Assembly: GCA_001936135.1 (NCBI GenBank)
Contig: CP012810.1
Coordinates: forward strand, 1,798,001-1,862,000
Length of the DNA: 64,000 nucleotides
Direction: 5' to 3'
Source of the DNA: Saccharomycopsis fibuligera x Saccharomycopsis cf. fibuligera
Lineage: Eukaryota > Ascomycota > Saccharomycetes > Ascoideales > Saccharomycopsidaceae
Shown piece by piece: positions 11,835 to 23,700 of this stretch (its first letter is position 1; every line of letters begins with the position of its first letter). The notes beneath the pieces were generated by a model that saw nothing but the letters and a program-made list of their open reading frames with translations, was not told where the DNA came from and did not search any database. The translations under genes were made by a program, and so were the position numbers.

Positions 11835-12818
11835 CTCTCTCTTAATTCAAAGTCTCGCATCCCACAATAACCACGTAGTAGTTGGAACTGGTCGGCCGGT
11901 ATGGCTTTGGTAAAGATATCGGCAACCATGACTCCAGTTGATAAGTACTCTAACTGAATTCGGCCCTTGGCAATATGGTCCCTGATGAAATTCAACCTGA
12001 TGTCAATGTGCTTCGTTCTGTGATGGGAGCTAGGGTGTTTGGCTATTTCAATGCAGCTCTGGTTGTCGTCGTACATCTTGACAGACTCAATTGCAATGCC
12101 AAAGTCGTTGAACAACTGCCTTAGCCATAAGCCTTCTTTGGCACCCTCACACAATGCCATATACTCTGCTTCAGCAGTAGACAATGCAACTGTTGGCTGC
12201 TTCTTTGATCTCCAAGTTATTGCACCACCAGCACATTTGAACACAAAGCCGGTGGTGGACTTTCTCGTAGCCTTGTCGTTTGCCCAGTCTGCATCACAGT
12301 AGCCCTGTAACTGAGTTGTCTGGTTGTTGCTTTGATAAAATAAACCAACATCTGCTGTGCCTTTCAAGTATCTTAGTACTCGTTTCGCAGCACGAATGTG
12401 GACCTCCTTGGGCTCTTTGAGGTATCTCGACAATACACCAACAACGTAGCTTATGTCTGCTCTGACCGTATTAGCAGCAAACAAGAGCTTTCCAATAACG
12501 GATCTGTACCTAGTAGCATCACAGTCTTTACTGCCTGTGTCCGCGCTCGTCAAGTCCTGTCCGACAACTGCTGGTGTGGGTTCACTGTGACAGTCTTGCA
12601 TTCCAAACTCGCTAAGCAACGACTGAATGTAGTCTCGAAGACTCAACTTGATCCCACTCTCTGTCTGCTCAATGTTCATGCCTAGGAACTTCTTTGTAGC
12701 ACCCAAGTCTTTCATTTTAAACTCATTCATTAGCTCTGTTTTCACAATGTCTATTGCTTCCTTGGTGCTACCAGCAATAAGCAAATCATCCACATATAGC
12801 GCAACCATCACAAAGGAC
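11835..12818 (-). mobile_element. Copia family 1 pol 3' segment, longer copy
   Basis: Minus-strand reverse transcriptase from just before the catalytic ALYVDD motif through RNase H. It reaches further into RT than the other 3' segments and ends against the LTR at 12819. Partial copy with several base differences from its relatives. Confidence 0.9.
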
Positions 12819-13372
12819 TGTTGAGAGTAATAATTCAAAGATAGATCCAGTTGCTTCTAGAAAGTTCTAGAATATTCCATGAGTTTCCAGAGGATTCGAT
12901 GTTGTTCTAGAATGTTCCACGATATACGAGAAAATACGAGATTGTCCGAGAACATTCTAGAAGGTTGCATAGTATACGAGACATATACGAGAAAGCTCTA
13001 GAATCTTCCATCAAGTTCCATAATGTTCCATGAAGTTCCATAATGTTCCATGAAGTTCCATAGTGTTCCATGAAGTTCCATGATGTTCCATGATGTTCCA
13101 AGAAGTTCCATGATGTTCCGTACATTTCCGTGCAGTTCCGTGCATATCCGTGCAGTTCCGGAATATTCTAGAAGATTCTATGTGGCCACACTAGTCATGC
13201 ATCAGTCCCGGCACAGCCACCCTGACTGACTATAAATAAGGGGCGTCTCCTCCATCTTTGTGACTGATTGATGTTTTTCATATATAGGATATAGTTAATA
13301 ACAACAAGTGTTTTGTGATTCATTTTCAGGATATAACGTTATGTCAAGTGATAGGTTTATCAAACTACAACA
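12819..13372 (+). repeat. 5' LTR of the whole family 1 element
   Basis: 554 bp, alpha type. Heat shock element-like blocks lie at 12855-12877, 13006-13138 (10-bp steps) and 13156-13178. TATAAATA is at 13231-13238. Confidence 0.93.
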
Positions 13373-16300
13373 GGTTATGAGTTCCCCAGGTGCTCTAGCC
13401 AACTTCAGTTCAGATGAAAAATTGAAAGGTTCGGAGAACTTTCACGATTGGTTCTCCTTAGTATCAATCAAATTGAAAATGAGAGGGCTTGGCTTGTACA
13501 AGTACCTTGTCGACAATGATATCGGCGCTACTGATGAAAGCTCGGACGAGTCGAGAGCCAGACTACAAATGGCTTTGGATGATATCTTGACATTGATGAT
13601 TGTCAATGGTGTTACTGGTGCTGCTCTCAGAAAGGCATCCAGTTATGATGGTTCTGGTCGTGATTTGATTATCTATTTGAAAGCCTCCTATGGTACAATG
13701 TCTGTGTTTAATGCTGTTGGTATGCTATCGGACTTCTTTGACCACAAGTGGAAGTCGAATGGCTCTAACCTCAACCTGTTGATCTCGAGCTTCGATGCAT
13801 TGAATGTCTCGGTTATCAAGAATGTTACTGCTGATCTGTTTCTTACTTGCTTATTTCTTGCTGAGCTCAAACGCGCCGGCTACGGTGAAGCTGCTGTGAA
13901 GGAGATCATTACAACATACCAAGCATCTCATAATTCCATGGAAACCTTTGATGTTGAATCCGCGATGGATCTCGCGAGAGAATTGATTAAGGAAGACCCA
14001 AAGTCTACCGTTACTACTACTGAAACTGCTCTTGTCACTAGAAAGGCCAATAATGGTCAATGCTACAACTGTGGCAAGATAGGTCATTATGCAAGGGACT
14101 GTCGTCAACAGCCAAAGGATGAATTTAATGAGAAAATTCGAAAGCCAAAGAAAAATGGAAAACAGACTGGTAATGCGTGGTTTGCATATTTAGGGCACGA
14201 GTCAAAGAGATCTGATTTGTTCTTCGATAGTGGTGCTTCCAGCCACATTATTTGTGACAGAGACTTGTTTACTGAGTTGGATGACTACAGCGGCGAGATT
14301 AATGGTATTGGTGGCAACAGTTTGAAGATCGTTGGGTGCGGCACCGCATCTATCAAGCTACCAACCGGTGAGGATGTCAGCTTGTTAGATGCTCTATATG
14401 CACCCGAGGCTACCGCTAATTTACTATCAATTTCAAAGGCAACTGGTAATGGAGCAAAACTATTGTTTGAAGATGAATGCATCAAGTTGTACCCCTCGAT
14501 GGATATTGTGGGTATCAAAGACAGGCTCTCACATGGCTTGTACAGAGTGGGCTCTCGAAGTGACAAGCACTTTGCTTACAAAGCTGCCCCTGGCATTGCG
14601 GTTGATAGAAAAGATTTGTGGCATCAAAGATTGGGCCATCCTAGCTTTGGTGTGTTCCGTGCGATTAACAAACAGTTTGGTTTGTGCGGTGATATTACAG
14701 AAGATATGAATGTGCAAGTGTGTGAACTGTGTGCATTAGGCAAGGCGGTTACAAGAAAACCAAAGCATGGATGGTCAAAGCCACAACAGCCATTGCAGCT
14801 ACTTCATATGGATGTGTGCGGGCCATTCAACTATGGATCGGTTGATGGCTCTCTCTACTTTCTTACAATCGTTGATGCCTATACTCGTTTCACCCATATC
14901 AAGTGCTTGAAAAGGAAATCAGACTGCACTGATGCGATTATTGATTTTGTGAAATACAGTGAGACCAATTTCAAGAGTCAAGGCAGAAACTACGTGTGTG
15001 GAGCTATCAGAACTGATAACGGCGGGGAGTTTGTGAACAACAAGTTGCACGCGTTCATGAAGGAGCGTGGAATTCGCCATGAGCTAACTGTCCCGCATCA
15101 TTCCTATCAGAATGGTGTTGCTGAGAGGATGCATCGCACCATTCAGGAGAAGGCGCGAACTCTCATGTTGCACTCTGCTGCGCCGGTTCAGTTCTGGCCC
15201 GAAGCTGTTGCAACTGCTGCGTACTTGATCAATCGCAGCCCAACAAGAATGCTTGGCAATGATATACCGTTCACCAAGTGGTACGACATGGAACCACTGC
15301 TTGATCATTTGAGAACCTTTGGATGCATTGGATATTGTGTTGTGCCAGCTGCATTGAGACATGGCAAGCTAAGTGCAACTTCGAAGAAGTGTGCCATGAT
15401 GGGCTACGACAGAGATCACAAAGCATACAGGATGTATGATTCTGATGCCGGGCAGATAGTTGTCTCGGCACAAGTAACGTTTGATGAACAACATTCGTTT
15501 TTCAAGTGGGCTACCCCTGCGCCTATGGCTGACAATGTGTCTACTACCACCTACGGGTCTGTCGCTGCGCCAGGCATTTCACCGGTTACTGCTGTACAGG
15601 ATGAGGACCTTATCCCAGCCGATGTGACAGCCGCTGATACTGCTGGCACTGGCGAAGATGAAAGCACTGCTGAAGACGACACTGACGTACACGTTGACAA
15701 TAGTGACGATGATGTCCCCTCGGATACTGACAAAGATGGCTTCCTGCCGGTACAAGTGAAACGGAAGAGACCCAGACCAAAAACTCATGTTGCTCCAAAG
15801 ACTTTAATAACCAGAAACCCGTTCGACGTTCTTGAAGAGGTCCACGATGAATATGAAGCCTCGTCCTCCAGTTCCGATTCAGAGAGGGAATTGCCTAAAC
15901 CAGAGACAAAAGTTAGAAAAGTTGCCACCGGCGACATTATCCCGTTTGTTCCGCATGGGTCCACTGGCGAAAGCGCCGTGGTTCCATTGCTCACTCCAAA
16001 GATTGAACCAACTGTTGAGGAGGTCGACGATGATGAAGATACTAGTGAATCAGAACTGAGTGACTCGCAGAGGCTATTGGGCTACGAAGCAAACCTTGCT
16101 GCTACTTGTTACATGGCTGGCAGTGCAGTCACCGAGAATGTGCCAATGAGTTACAAAAGTGCAATGCAGACCGACGAACGGGATCAGTGGAAGGAAGCGT
16201 GTGAAAAAGAAATCGAAGCACACAAAGACAATAGCACCTATGAGTTGGTGACTTTGCCGGAAGGGCGAAAGCCAATCACCTGCAAGTGGGTGTTCACAAT

Positions 16301-17729
16301 CAAGGATGGTGGCTTACACAAGGCAAGATTAGTTGCTCGTGGGTTCTCGCAATTGAAAGGTATCGACTACAATGAAACGTTTGCTCCCGTTGTTCGTTAC
16401 GAGTCCATCCGAATTATGTTGGCTGTCGCTGCTCTGAAAGGATTACAGGTTCATCAGATGGATGTGAAGACTGCGTTCTTGAATGGTGAGCTTGAGGAAG
16501 AATTATACATGACACAACCAGAAGGCTATGTTGCAAAGGGCAATGAAGATAAAGTGCTCAGATTGAAGAAGAGCTTGTATGGTTTGAAACAGGCTCCTCT
16601 TGTGTGGAATGACAAGATCAACGGCGTCTTGGCAAAGCTAGGCTTCAGACGGAATCAAGCTGAATATTGCCTATACACTCGCAAAAGTGAAAAGTCCTTT
16701 GTGATGGTTGCGCTATATGTGGATGATTTGCTTATTGCTGGTAGCACCAAGGAAGCAATAGACATTGTGAAAACAGAGCTAATGAATGAGTTTAAAATGA
16801 AAGACTTGGGTGCTACAAAGAAGTTCCTAGGCATGAACATTGAGCAGACAGAGAGTGGGATCAAGTTGAGTCTTCGAGACTACATTCAGTCGTTGCTTAG
16901 CGAGTTTGGAATGCAAGACTGTCACAGTGAACCCACACCAGCAGTTGTCGGACAGGACTTGACGAGCGCGGACACAGGCAGTAAAGACTGTGATGCTACT
17001 AGGTACAGATCCATTATTGGAAAGCTCTTGTTTGCTGCTAATACGGTCAGAGCAGACATAAGCTACGTTGTTGGTGTATTGTCGAGATACCTCAAAGAGC
17101 CCAAGGAGGTCCACCTTCGTGCTGCGAAACGAGTACTAAGATATTTGAAAGGCACAGCAGATGTTGGTTTATTTTATCAAAGCCACAACCAGACAACTCG
17201 CTTACAGGGCTACTGTGATGCAGACTGGGCAAACGACAAGGCTACGAGGAAGTCCACCACCGGTTTTGTGTTCAAATATGCTGGTGGTGCAATAACTTGG
17301 AGATCGAAGAAGCAGCCAACGGTTGCATTGTCTACTGCTGAAGCAGAGTATATGGCATTGTGTGAGGGTGCCAAAGAAGGCTTATGGCTAAGGCAGTTGT
17401 TCAACGAGTTTGGCATTGCAATTGAGTCTGTCAAGATGTACGACGACAACCAGAGCTGCATTGACATAGCCAAACACCCTAGCTCCCATCACAGAACGAA
17501 GCACATTGACATCAGGTTGAATTTCATCAGGGAGCATATTGCCAAGGGCCGAATTCAGTTAGAGTACTTATCAACTGGAGTCATGGTTGCCGATATCTTT
17601 ACCAAAGCCATACCGGCCGACCAGTTCCAACTACTACGTGGTTATTGTGGGATGCGAGACTTTGAATTAAGAGAGAGTGTTGAGAGTAATAATTCAAAGA
17701 TAGATCTAGTTGCTTCTAGAAAGTTCTAG
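13341..17729 (+). CDS. Copia family 1 gag-pol polyprotein
   Basis: Single frame of about 1,462 residues. The first in-frame ATG (13341) lies inside the 5' LTR, and the frame ends about 50 bp inside the 3' LTR. Domain order is Gag, CCHC zinc knuckle (about residue 241), aspartic protease DSGASSH (about 296), integrase HHCC (about 426) and D,D,E core (about 490, 557, 592), an acidic linker, reverse transcriptase YVDD (about 1126), and RNase H CDADWAN (about 1292). Integrase before RT defines Ty1/copia (Pseudoviridae). Single-frame expression without a gag-pol shift is as in Ty5 and Drosophila copia. The linker is rich in Asp, Glu and Ser and contains basic KRKRPRPK. Confidence 0.93.
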   Translation: MSSDRFIKLQQVMSSPGALANFSSDEKLKGSENFHDWFSLVSIKLKMRGLGLYKYLVDNDIGATDESSDESRARLQMALDDILTLMIVNGVTGAALRKASSYDGSGRDLIIYLKASYGTMSVFNAVGMLSDFFDHKWKSNGSNLNLLISSFDALNVSVIKNVTADLFLTCLFLAELKRAGYGEAAVKEIITTYQASHNSMETFDVESAMDLARELIKEDPKSTVTTTETALVTRKANNGQCYNCGKIGHYARDCRQQPKDEFNEKIRKPKKNGKQTGNAWFAYLGHESKRSDLFFDSGASSHIICDRDLFTELDDYSGEINGIGGNSLKIVGCGTASIKLPTGEDVSLLDALYAPEATANLLSISKATGNGAKLLFEDECIKLYPSMDIVGIKDRLSHGLYRVGSRSDKHFAYKAAPGIAVDRKDLWHQRLGHPSFGVFRAINKQFGLCGDITEDMNVQVCELCALGKAVTRKPKHGWSKPQQPLQLLHMDVCGPFNYGSVDGSLYFLTIVDAYTRFTHIKCLKRKSDCTDAIIDFVKYSETNFKSQGRNYVCGAIRTDNGGEFVNNKLHAFMKERGIRHELTVPHHSYQNGVAERMHRTIQEKARTLMLHSAAPVQFWPEAVATAAYLINRSPTRMLGNDIPFTKWYDMEPLLDHLRTFGCIGYCVVPAALRHGKLSATSKKCAMMGYDRDHKAYRMYDSDAGQIVVSAQVTFDEQHSFFKWATPAPMADNVSTTTYGSVAAPGISPVTAVQDEDLIPADVTAADTAGTGEDESTAEDDTDVHVDNSDDDVPSDTDKDGFLPVQVKRKRPRPKTHVAPKTLITRNPFDVLEEVHDEYEASSSSSDSERELPKPETKVRKVATGDIIPFVPHGSTGESAVVPLLTPKIEPTVEEVDDDEDTSESELSDSQRLLGYEANLAATCYMAGSAVTENVPMSYKSAMQTDERDQWKEACEKEIEAHKDNSTYELVTLPEGRKPITCKWVFTIKDGGLHKARLVARGFSQLKGIDYNETFAPVVRYESIRIMLAVAALKGLQVHQMDVKTAFLNGELEEELYMTQPEGYVAKGNEDKVLRLKKSLYGLKQAPLVWNDKINGVLAKLGFRRNQAEYCLYTRKSEKSFVMVALYVDDLLIAGSTKEAIDIVKTELMNEFKMKDLGATKKFLGMNIEQTESGIKLSLRDYIQSLLSEFGMQDCHSEPTPAVVGQDLTSADTGSKDCDATRYRSIIGKLLFAANTVRADISYVVGVLSRYLKEPKEVHLRAAKRVLRYLKGTADVGLFYQSHNQTTRLQGYCDADWANDKATRKSTTGFVFKYAGGAITWRSKKQPTVALSTAEAEYMALCEGAKEGLWLRQLFNEFGIAIESVKMYDDNQSCIDIAKHPSSHHRTKHIDIRLNFIREHIAKGRIQLEYLSTGVMVADIFTKAIPADQFQLLRGYCGMRDFELRESVESNNSKIDLVASRKF
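13373..13381 (+). other. Primer-binding site, half initiator tRNA-Met type
   Basis: GGTTATGAG directly follows the LTR and is complementary to the anticodon-loop segment CUCAUAACC of yeast initiator tRNA-Met. Ty5 and Drosophila copia are known to prime with such an internal tRNA fragment. The match is short and the initiator tRNA of this organism is not in the window. Confidence 0.6.
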
Positions 17730-18221
17730 AATATTCCATGAGTTTCCAGAGGATTCGATCTTGTTCTGGAATGTTCCACAATATACGAGAAAATACGAGA
17801 TTGTTCGAGAACATTCTAGAAGGTTGCATAGTATACGAGACATATACGAGAAAGCTCTAGAATCTTCCATGAAGTTCCATAATGTTCCATGAAGTTCCAT
17901 AATGTTCCATGAAGTTCCATAGTGTTCCATGAAGTTCCATGATGTTCCAAGAAGTTCCATGATGTTCCATACATTTCCGTGCAGTTCCGTGCATATCCGT
18001 GCAGTTCCGGAATATTCTAGAAGATTCTATGTGGCCACACTAGTCATGCATCAGTCCCGGCACAGCCACCCTGACTGACTATAAATAAGGGGCGTCTCCT
18101 CCATCTTTGTGACTGATTGATGTTTTTCATATATAGGATATAGTTAATAACAACAAGTGTTTTGTGATTTATTTTCAGGATATAACGTTATGTCAAGTGA
18201 TAGGTTTATCAAACTACAACA
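17678..18221 (+). repeat. 3' LTR of the whole family 1 element (544 bp)
   Basis: Beta type, one 10-bp step-repeat unit shorter than the 554-bp form. Its U5 end is joined to the inverted segment at 18222. Confidence 0.93.
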
Positions 18222-20150
18222 AGCAGTGGTTCCATGTCGTACCACTTGGTGAACGGTATATCATTGCCAAGCACTCTTGTTGGGCTGCGATTGATCAAGT
18301 ACGCAGCAGTTGCAACAGCTTCGGGCCAGAACTGAACCGGCGCAGCAGAGTGCAACATGAGAGTTCGCGCCTTCTCCTGAATGGTGCGATGCATCCTCTC
18401 AGCAACACCATTCTGATAGGAATGATGCGGGACAGTTAGCTCATGGCGAATTCCACGCTCCTTCATGAACGCGTGCAACTTGTTGTTCACAAACTCCCCG
18501 CCGTTATCAGTTCTGATAGCTCCACACACGTAGTTTCTGCCTTGACTCTTGAAATTGGTCTCACTGTATTTCACAAAATCAATAATCGCATCAGTGCAGT
18601 CTGATTTCCTTTTCAAGCACTTGATATGGGTGAAACGAGTATAGGCATCAACGATTGTAAGAAAGTAGAGAGAGCCATCAACCGATCCATAGTTGAATGG
18701 CCCGCACACATCCATATGAAGTAGCTGCAATGGCTGTTGTGGCTTTGACCATCCATGCTTTGGTTTTCTTGTAACCGCCTTGCCTAATGCACACAGTTCA
18801 CACACTTGCACATTCATATCTTCTGTAATATCACCGCACAAACCAAACTGTTTGTTAATCGCACGGAACACACCAAAGCTAGGATGGCCCAATCTTTGAT
18901 GCCACAAATCTTTTCTATCAACCGCAATGCCAGGGGCAGCTTTGTAAGCAAAGTGCTTGTCACTTGGAGAGCCCACTCTGTACAAGCCATGTGAGAGCCT
19001 GTCTTTGATACCCACAATATCCATCGAGGGGTACAACTTGATGCATTCATCTTCAAACAATAGTTTTGCTCCATTACCAGTTGCCTTTGAGATGGATAGC
19101 AAATTAGCGGTAGCATCCGGAGCATATAGAGCATTTAACAAGCTGACATCCTCACCGGTTGGTAGCTTGATAGATGCGGTGCCGCACCCAACGATCTTCA
19201 AACTGTTGCCACCAATACCATTAATCTCGCCGCTGTAGTCATCCAACTCAGTAAACAAGTCTCTGTCACAAATAATGTGGCTGGAAGCACCACTATCGAA
19301 GAACAAATCAGATCTCTTTGACTCGTGCCCTAAATATGCAAACCACGCACTACCAGTCAGTTTTCCATTTTTCTTTGGCTTTCGAATTTTCTCATTAAAT
19401 TCATCCTTTGGCTGTTGACGACAGTCCCTTGCATAATGACCTATCTTGCCACAGTTGTAGCATTGACCATTATTGGCCTTTCTAGTGACAAGAGCAGTTT
19501 CAGTAGTAGTAACGGTAGACTTTGGGTCTTCCTTAATCAATTCTCTCGCGAGATCCATCGCGGATTCAACATCAAAGGTTTCCATGGAATTATGAGATGC
19601 TTGGTATGTTGTAATGATCTCCTTCACAGCAGCTTCACCGTAGCCGGCGCGTTTGAGCTCAGCAAGAAATAAGCAAGTAAGAAACAGATCAGCAGTAACA
19701 TTCTTGATAACCGAGACATTCAATGCATCGAAGCTCGAGATCAACAGGTTGAGGTTAGAGCCATTCGACTTCCACTTGTGGTCAAAGAAGTCCGATAGCA
19801 TACCAACAGCATTAAACACAGACATTGTACCATAGGAGGCTTTCAAATAGATAATCAAATCACGACCACAACCATCATAACTGGATGCCTTTCTGAGAGC
19901 AGCACCAGTAACACCATTGACAATCATCAATGTCAAGATATCATCCAAAGCCATTTGTAGTCTGGCTCTCGAGTCGTCCGAGCTTTCATCAGTAGCGCCG
20001 ATATCATTGTCGACAAGGTACTTGTACAAACCAAGCCCTCTCATTTTCAATTTGATTGATACTAAGGAGAACCAATCGTGAAAGTTCTCCGAACCTTTCA
20101 ATTTTTCATCTGAACTGAAGTTGGCTAGAGCACCTGGGGAACTCATAACC
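18222..20150 (-). mobile_element. Copia family 1 5' segment (gag, protease, integrase), inverted
   Basis: Minus-strand gag to integrase, with the same integrase-end junction as at 3897/3898 and again next to a beta LTR. Partial copy. Confidence 0.92.
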
Positions 20151-20704
20151 TGTTGTTGTTTGATAAACCTATCACTTGACATAACGTTATATCCTGAAAA
20201 TAAATCACAAAACACTTGTTGTTATTAACTATATCCTATATATGAAAAACATCAATCAGTCACAAAGATGGAGGAGACGCCCCTTATTTATAGTCAGTCA
20301 GGGTGGCTGTGCCGGGACTGATGCATGACTAGTGTGGCCACATAGAATCTTCTAGAATATTCCGGAACTGCACGGATATGCACGGAACTGCACGGAAATG
20401 TATGGAACATCATGGAACTTCTTGGAACATCATGGAACATCATGGAATTTCATGGAACACTATGAAACTTCATGGAACATTATGGAACTTCATGGAACAT
20501 TATGGAACTTGATGGAAGATTCTAGAGCTTTCTCGTATATGTCTCGTATACTATGCAACCTTCTAGAATGTTCTCGGACAATCTCGTATTTTCTCGTATA
20601 TCGTGGAACATTCTAGAACAACATCCAATCCTCTGGAAACTCATGGAATATTCTAGAACTTTCTAGAAGCAACTGGATCTATCTTTGAATTATTACTCTC
20701 AACA
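20151..20704 (-). repeat. Copia family 1 LTR, inverted (554 bp)
   Basis: Alpha type with private differences in the step repeat (for example GGAATTTC and ATGAAACTTC). Confidence 0.92.
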
Positions 20705-23700
20705 AGGTGCTCTAGCCAACTTCAGTTCAGATGAAAAATTGAAAGGTTCGGAGAACTTTCACGATTGGTTCTCCTTAGTATCAATCAAATTGAAAATGAG
20801 AGGGCTTGGCTTGTACAAGTACCTTGTCGACAATGATATCGGCGCTACTGATGAAAGCTCGGACGACTCGAGAGCCAGACTACAAATGGCTTTGGATGAT
20901 ATCTTGACATTGATGATTGTTAATGGTGTTACTGGTGCTGCTCTCAGAAAAGCATCCAGTTATGATGGTTCTGGTCGTGATTTGTTTATCTATTTGAAAG
21001 CCTCCTATGGTACAATGTCTGTGTTTAATGCTGTTGGTATGCTATCTGACTTCTTTGACCACAAGTGGAAGTCGAATGGCTCTAACCTCAACCTGTTGAT
21101 CTCGAGCGTCGATGCATTGAATGTCTCGGTTATCAAGAATGTTACTGCTGATCTGTTTCTTACTTGCTTATTTCTTGCTGAGCTCAAACGCGCCGGCTAC
21201 GGTGAAGCTGCTGTGAAGGAGATCATTACAACATACCAAGCATCTCATAATTCCATGGAAACCTTTGATGTTGAATCCGCGATGGATCTCGCGAGAGAAT
21301 TGATTAAGGAAGACCCAAAGTCTACCTTTACTACTACTGAAACTGCTCTTGTCACTAGAAAGGCCAATAATGGTCAATGCTACAACTGTGGCAAGATAGG
21401 TCATTATGCAAGGGACTGTCGTCAACAGCCAAAGGATGAATTTAATGAGAAAATTCGAAAGCCAAAGAAAAATGGAAAACAGACTGGTAATGCGTGGTTT
21501 GCATATTTAGGGCACGAGTCAAAGAGATCTGATTTGTTCTTCGATAGTGGTGCTTCCAGCCACATTATTTGTGACAGAGACTTGTTTACTGAGTTGGATG
21601 ACTACAGCGGCGAGATTAATGGTATTGGTGGCAACAGTTTGAAGATCGTTGGGTGCGGCACCGCATCTATCAAGCTACCAACCGGTGAGGATGTCAGCTT
21701 GTTAAATGCTCTATATGCTCCGGATGCTACCGCTAATTTGCTATCCATCTCAAAGGCAACTGGTAATGGAGCAAAACTATTGTTTGAAGATGAATGCATC
21801 AAGTTGTACCCCTCGATGGATATTGTGGGTATCAAAGACAGGCTCTCACATGGCTTGTACAGAGTGGGCTCTCCAAGTGACAAGCACTTTGCTTACAAAG
21901 CTGCCCCTGGCATTGCGGTTGATAGAAAAGATTTGTGGCATCAAAGATTGGGCCATCCTAGCTTTGGTGTGTTCCGTGCGATTAACAAACAGTTTGGTTT
22001 GTGCGGTGATATTACAGAAGATATGAATGTGCAAGTGTGTGAACTGTGTGCATTAGGCAAGGCGGTTACAAGAAAACCAAAGCATGGATGGTCAAAGCCA
22101 CAACAGCCATTGCAGCTACTTCATATGGATGTGTGCGGGCCATTCAACTATGGATCGGTTGATGGCTCTCTCTACTTTCTTACAATCGTTGATGCCTATA
22201 CTCGTTTCACCCATATCAAGTGCTTGAAAAGGAAATCAGACTGCACTGATGCGATTATTGATTTTGTGAAATACAGTGAGACCAATTTCAAGAGTCAAGG
22301 CAGAAACTACGTGTGTGGAGCTATCAGAACTGATAACGGCGGGGAGTTTGTGAACAACAAGTTGCACGCGTTCATGAAGGAGCGTGGAATTCGCCATGAG
22401 CTAACTGTCCCGCATCATTCCTATCAGAATGGTGTTGCTGAGAGGATGCATCGCACCATTCAGGAGAAGGCGCGAACTCTCATGTTGCACTCTGCTGCGC
22501 CGGTTCAGTTCTGGCCCGAAGCTGTTGCAACTGCTGCGTACTTGATCAATCGCAGCCCAACAAGAATGCTTGGCAATGATATACCGTTCACCAAGTGGTA
22601 CGACATGGAACCACTGCTTGATCATTTGAGAACCTTTGGATGCATTGGATATTGTGTTGTGCCAGCTGCATTGAGACATGGCAAGCTAAGTGCAACTTCG
22701 AAGAAGTGTGCCATGATGGGCTACGACAGAGATCACAAAGCATACAGGATGTATGATTCTGATGCCGGGCAGATAGTTGTCTCGGCACAAGTAACGTTTG
22801 ATGAACAACATTCGTTTTTCAAGTGGGCTACCCCTGCGCCTATGGCTGACAATGTGTCTACTACCACCTACGGGTCTGTCGCTGCGCCAGGCATTTCACC
22901 GGTTACTGCTGTACAGGATGAGGACCTTATCCCAGCCGATGTGACAGCCGCTGATACTGCTGGCACTGGCGAAGATGAAAGCACTGCTGAAGACGACACT
23001 GACGTACACGTTGACAATAGTGACGATGATGTCCCCTCGGATACTGACAAAGATGGCTTCCTGCCGGTACAAGTGAAACGGAAGAGACCCAGACCAAAAA
23101 CTCATGTTGCTCCAAAGACTTTAATAACCAGAAACCCGTTCGACGTTCTTGAAGAGGTCCACGATGAATATGAAGCCTCGTCCTCCAGTTCCGATTCAGA
23201 GAGGGAATTGCCTAAACCAGAGACAAAAGTTAGAAAAGTTGCCACCGGCGACATTATCCCGTTTGTTCCGCATGGGTCCACTGGCGAAAGCGCCGTGGTT
23301 CCATTGCTCACTCCAAAGATTGAACCAACTGTTGAGGAGGTCGACGATGATGAAGATACTAGTGAATCAGAACTGAGTGACTCGCAGAGGCTATTGGGCT
23401 ACGAAGCAAACCTTGCTGCTACTTGTTACATGGCTGGCAGTGCAGTCACCGAGAATGTGCCAATGAGTTACAAAAGTGCAATGCAGACCGACGAACGGGA
23501 TCAGTGGAAGGAAGCGTGTGAAAAAGAAATCGAAGCACACAAAGACAATAGCACCTATGAGTTGGTGACTTTGCCGGAAGGGCGAAAGCCAATCACCTGC
23601 AAGTGGGTGTTCACAATCAAGGATGGTGGCTTACACAAGGCAAGATTAGTTGCTCGTGGGTTCTCGCAATTGAAAGGTATCGACTACAATGAAACGTTTG

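Larger units (their letters stand above)
12819..18221 (+). mobile_element. Whole copia family 1 retrotransposon
   Basis: 5' LTR 12819-13372, internal region 13373-17677, 3' LTR 17678-18221. A 9-nt match (GGTTATGAG) to the complement of the initiator-tRNA-Met anticodon arm follows the 5' LTR directly, and a purine run (AAGAGAGAG) precedes the 3' LTR. One uninterrupted gag-pol frame spans it, so it looks whole. No target duplication is visible because both flanks are other family 1 segments. The two LTRs differ at about ten positions and by one 10-bp unit and are of different types (alpha, beta), suggesting recombination rather than simple ageing. Confidence 0.93.
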
